Shown: in pieces, positions 61,166 through 64,000 of the stretch
Position numbering within the stretch: position 1 is the first letter of the stretch
Layout: the number at the start of each line of letters is the position of its first letter
Origin: Theionarchaea archaeon
GTDB lineage: Archaea; Methanobacteriota_B; Thermococci; Methanofastidiosales; SZ-28-30
DNA: 64,000 nt
Assembly (NCBI GenBank): GCA_018992685.1
Contig: JACVGT010000013.1
Coordinates: 60,228-124,227 of the forward strand
Direction of reading: 5' to 3'
Translations under genes and position numbers: made by a program
The notes under the pieces: model-generated
Databases searched by the model: none
Told to the model about the DNA's origin: nothing
The model's input: the letters and a program-made list of their open reading frames with translations, nothing else

Positions 61166-62434
61166 ATGCTTCCCAGAATGGTAGTGTACGGACTGAAAGC
61201 CTATGCAATCCAGTGGCAGTCTCTTAGTGCAGTCGAAAAGCTTCAAGAGAAGAACCTGCGACACATTGTGTCTCATGCCTACAGGAATTCCCCCTTCTAC
61301 AGGCAAAGATTCAAAGAGCATGGAATCACACCTGACGACATCGGGACAATCAATGACCTGGAGAAACTGCCCACCGTGACAAAAAGAGATATCATTGACA
61401 ATTTCTCCAGTGTAGTAAGCAGGGGATTCAGCAAAGAAACCTGTACCGTGGAATCCACCTCTGGTTCCACAGGAGAAAACATGACAATTCTCCACGATTC
61501 CAGGGCCATTGATTACTACGCCCCTGTCCACATCCGGGGACATATGGCTGTTGGATTGAGACCACACCACAGGACAGCCTACATTCGGTATAAGTCCATG
61601 GGTCCAAGCCTCGTAGAAAGATTTGGATTTTTCAGATTCTCCCACATTCCCTCAGACCTCCCCCCATCCACAATTATTGAACGCATGAAGGAAATCAGGG
61701 CTTTTGCCATAAACTGCTATCCCAATACCATGAACCTGATTGCAAAGGAGATATCTCAAGATGATGCTGAGTTCCTGTCGCCTCACCACATCGTGACCTG
61801 GTCAGAGAAGCTGACTCCGCGGATCAGGAAGACTGTTGAAGATACCTTTCACTGTCCGGTGTATGACCAGTATGGTGCATTTGAGTGTCATTCCATCGCA
61901 GCTGAGTGTACAGAAAAGAGAATGCATATTAATGCCGACGTTCTGGTAATGGAATTTCTAAAAGAGGGGGAGCCTGTGGCGCCCGGGGAGCGAGGCGAAA
62001 TAGTAATCACCAATTTATGGAACAGGGCGATGCCCTTCATTCGATACAAGATTGGGGATATTGGAGGACCATCTGATGAGATGTGTGAATGTGGACGAGG
62101 ACTGCCGCTGATGGAGGAGTTAGAGGGACGTACAGATGATGCTCTTGTGACCACTTCGGGAAGACCAGTCTTGCCCAGTTTCATCGTTCCCCTTTTCTTC
62201 CCCTACCCTGAAATTGACGCCTTTCAGATAGTTCAGAAAACGAGAGAAAACATACAGATAAAGATTGTAAAAGGGAAAACCTACAGAGAAGAAACAGACA
62301 GACAGATTATCCAGAAGTTCAGAAGTATTTTCGGCAACGAGCCCGACATTCGTATAGAACATGTAGAAGAAATTAAGAAAACACCGGGGGGGAAACTTCG
62401 GTGTATCATATGTGAGGTGCCCCAATGTTACTAA
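61166..62434 (+). CDS. PaaK-like (phenylacetate-CoA ligase/CapK family) adenylate-forming enzyme 1
   Basis: NSPFYRQRFKEHGI, ESTSGSTGENMTI, YDQYGAFECHSIAAEC, RAMPFIRYKIGD. Start trimmed to MLPRMVV. Confidence 0.85.
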   Translation: MLPRMVVYGLKAYAIQWQSLSAVEKLQEKNLRHIVSHAYRNSPFYRQRFKEHGITPDDIGTINDLEKLPTVTKRDIIDNFSSVVSRGFSKETCTVESTSGSTGENMTILHDSRAIDYYAPVHIRGHMAVGLRPHHRTAYIRYKSMGPSLVERFGFFRFSHIPSDLPPSTIIERMKEIRAFAINCYPNTMNLIAKEISQDDAEFLSPHHIVTWSEKLTPRIRKTVEDTFHCPVYDQYGAFECHSIAAECTEKRMHINADVLVMEFLKEGEPVAPGERGEIVITNLWNRAMPFIRYKIGDIGGPSDEMCECGRGLPLMEELEGRTDDALVTTSGRPVLPSFIVPLFFPYPEIDAFQIVQKTRENIQIKIVKGKTYREETDRQIIQKFRSIFGNEPDIRIEHVEEIKKTPGGKLRCIICEVPQCY

Positions 62435-63708
62435 ATTTGCCGTATCACGTCCTTCTGGCACTGAGAAATCAGTATTCCAGTCCAGAATCTCTAAGAAAGT
62501 GGCAGGAAAAGCGCCTGAAACATATGGTGGAACATGCCTACACGAACACTCAATTCTACCACCAAAAATTCAGAGAGGCAGGAATTCGGCCAGAGGACAT
62601 TCAAGAATTGAGCGATCTGCAAAAGATCCCTGTGATCAGCAAGCGCGAGGTGCGCGAACAGGGTGCTGGCTCACTGGTAGCACGTGGATACAATGAAAGG
62701 AATTGCGAAGTCCACTACACCTCGGGGTCTTCAGGCACTATGTTAAGAATATTATATGATTCTGAAAACCATCAGTACGAGACTGCTGTCTCATATCGAT
62801 ACCATCTGGGCCAAGGGGTGAGGCCGTGGCATAGGTACTACCTCATTCTGCACGACGAAAGGGAGCTTCAAGACTCTCGAAAAAGGAAATTCCTGTACCA
62901 AAAATTAGGGGTACCTGGAGATTTGCCTGATGAGCAGAAAATCACGCTGGCCCAGCAGTACAACCCTCATGTGATTGGAGGACATCTTTCCAGCCTCATT
63001 TCCATGGGGAGGATAATGGAGGCCCAGGGAATTAGCGACGTCAGACCCAAGATCTTGATCGTGGGAGGAGAATTGTCACTCCCTGTTCATCGTGAGTATG
63101 TGGAGCGTGTCTTCGGGGGGAAGACCTACGACAAATATGGGGCCTTTGAGGTGAAATCAATTGCATGGGAGTGCCAACATCGTAGCATGCACATTGATGC
63201 AGATTCTGTCCTTGTGGAGTTCTTGAAGGATGGAGAACCTGCTGCTCCCGGTGAGCGAGGTGAGGTGGTGGTGACCAACCTGTGGAATATGGCCATGCCC
63301 TTTATCCGCTACAGACTGGGCGATATCGGAGTGCCCTCTGTTAAGAGTTGTACCTGCGGGAGAACCCTGCCTGTGATGGAGATCATCGAAGGGAGACTGG
63401 ACGATTTCATCGTCCTTCCTTCAGGAACCCTCATTCCGCCTGGAGCCATTGTGCCCCTGTTTCTTGCCGTCCCCCAGGTGGATCAATTCAGAGTGATACA
63501 GGACAGGAAAGACTCAGTCAAAGTCCAGATCAGGCCAGGCCGAGAGTATACTGATATTGTGGAGCAAGAATTGATCCAGAAACTGAGGGAGACCCTGGGA
63601 GAACCTGTGCACATTGATGTTGAACGAGTTGAAAGCATTGAACAGACAGCCAGGGGTAAGTCCAGAGCTGTCATGTCCAACGTTAATGTGGATTTGTCAC
63701 GGTTGTGA
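62425..63708 (+). CDS. PaaK-like adenylate-forming enzyme 2
   Basis: NTQFYHQKFREAGI, YTSGSSGTMLRILYD, YDKYGAFEVKSIAWEC, MAMPFIRYRLGD. Confidence 0.85.
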   Translation: MLLNLPYHVLLALRNQYSSPESLRKWQEKRLKHMVEHAYTNTQFYHQKFREAGIRPEDIQELSDLQKIPVISKREVREQGAGSLVARGYNERNCEVHYTSGSSGTMLRILYDSENHQYETAVSYRYHLGQGVRPWHRYYLILHDERELQDSRKRKFLYQKLGVPGDLPDEQKITLAQQYNPHVIGGHLSSLISMGRIMEAQGISDVRPKILIVGGELSLPVHREYVERVFGGKTYDKYGAFEVKSIAWECQHRSMHIDADSVLVEFLKDGEPAAPGERGEVVVTNLWNMAMPFIRYRLGDIGVPSVKSCTCGRTLPVMEIIEGRLDDFIVLPSGTLIPPGAIVPLFLAVPQVDQFRVIQDRKDSVKVQIRPGREYTDIVEQELIQKLRETLGEPVHIDVERVESIEQTARGKSRAVMSNVNVDLSRL

Positions 63709-63850
63709 ATGAGACCTCCGCCTTGTGAAGTTCTCAAAACAAAAGAGAGATGATTTCCTTGCTGAACTATCAGTCCAGTATTATTTCCTTCTGTAGCATT
63801 AATAGTCAATCTGATGTAAGGAAAAGTTTATTAGTTCTAGCAACCTCAGA

Positions 63851-64000
63851 ATGACCATGTTCTTGAAAGATCTGTACTACTTGGGGAGTATGTGGAGGAA
63901 TCCCAGAAAGCCAGTTCATGCTGTTGAGAAGTACCAGCTCAAGATGCTGAGGAGCGTTGTCCGGCACGCCTTCACCAATTCACCATTCTATCATGAGAAA
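63851..64000 (+). CDS. PaaK-like adenylate-forming enzyme 3, truncated by window end
   Basis: MTMFLKDLYYLGSMWRNPRKPVHAVEKYQLKMLRSVVRHAFTNSPFYHEK, open to base 64000. Confidence 0.75.
   Translation, partial: MTMFLKDLYYLGSMWRNPRKPVHAVEKYQLKMLRSVVRHAFTNSPFYHEK

Noticed and set aside
1-64000. CRISPR array, transposon or prophage
   Set aside because: No regular spaced repeats, transposase or phage structural genes were recognised.

Overview
The window looks archaeal. It encodes Alba, an eL41-like peptide, archaemetzincin, a PurP-family protein, a Bat-type HTH regulator and TrkA proteins, and has TATA-like promoters. A Thermoplasmatota-like lineage is only a guess. It is densely coded, with mostly metabolic, regulatory and envelope genes. 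I saw no rRNA, tRNA, CRISPR array, transposase or phage genes. Main blocks: GH3-like fragment at the left edge; PurP-like + ATP-grasp pair; HerA/DUF853-like ATPase convergent with an EVE-domain gene; V4R + HHxxxDG condensation pair; OPT transporter with an untracked 39-aa membrane ORF; 7TM/Cys-rich/DUF835-like sensor, archaemetzincin and two radical SAM genes resembling split lipoyl synthase, with a GcvH-like protein 5 kb away; acs with a DRTGG/Pta-N-like gene; four CBS genes; two divergent TrkH/TrkA sets; a 923-aa protein with apparent ParB/SerK-like, wHTH and ATP-cone segments; a double KaiC/GvpD-like ATPase and an FG-GAP/TPR/DUF835-like membrane protein; nnr, ftcD, alba and eL41; an envelope or exopolysaccharide-like cluster (GT2, two FemAB-like, deacetylase, methyltransferase, GNAT); a seven-repeat propeller; and three tandem PaaK-like ligases, the last cut by the window edge. 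The best candidates for undescribed biology are a duplicated intergenic hairpin (923-996 and 1183-1251) with a compensatory base-pair change and a Shine-Dalgarno + ATG in its loop, several other strong intergenic hairpins, and the ParB/SerK-wHTH-ATP-cone protein. All family calls were made by eye from protein motifs; no database search was run.
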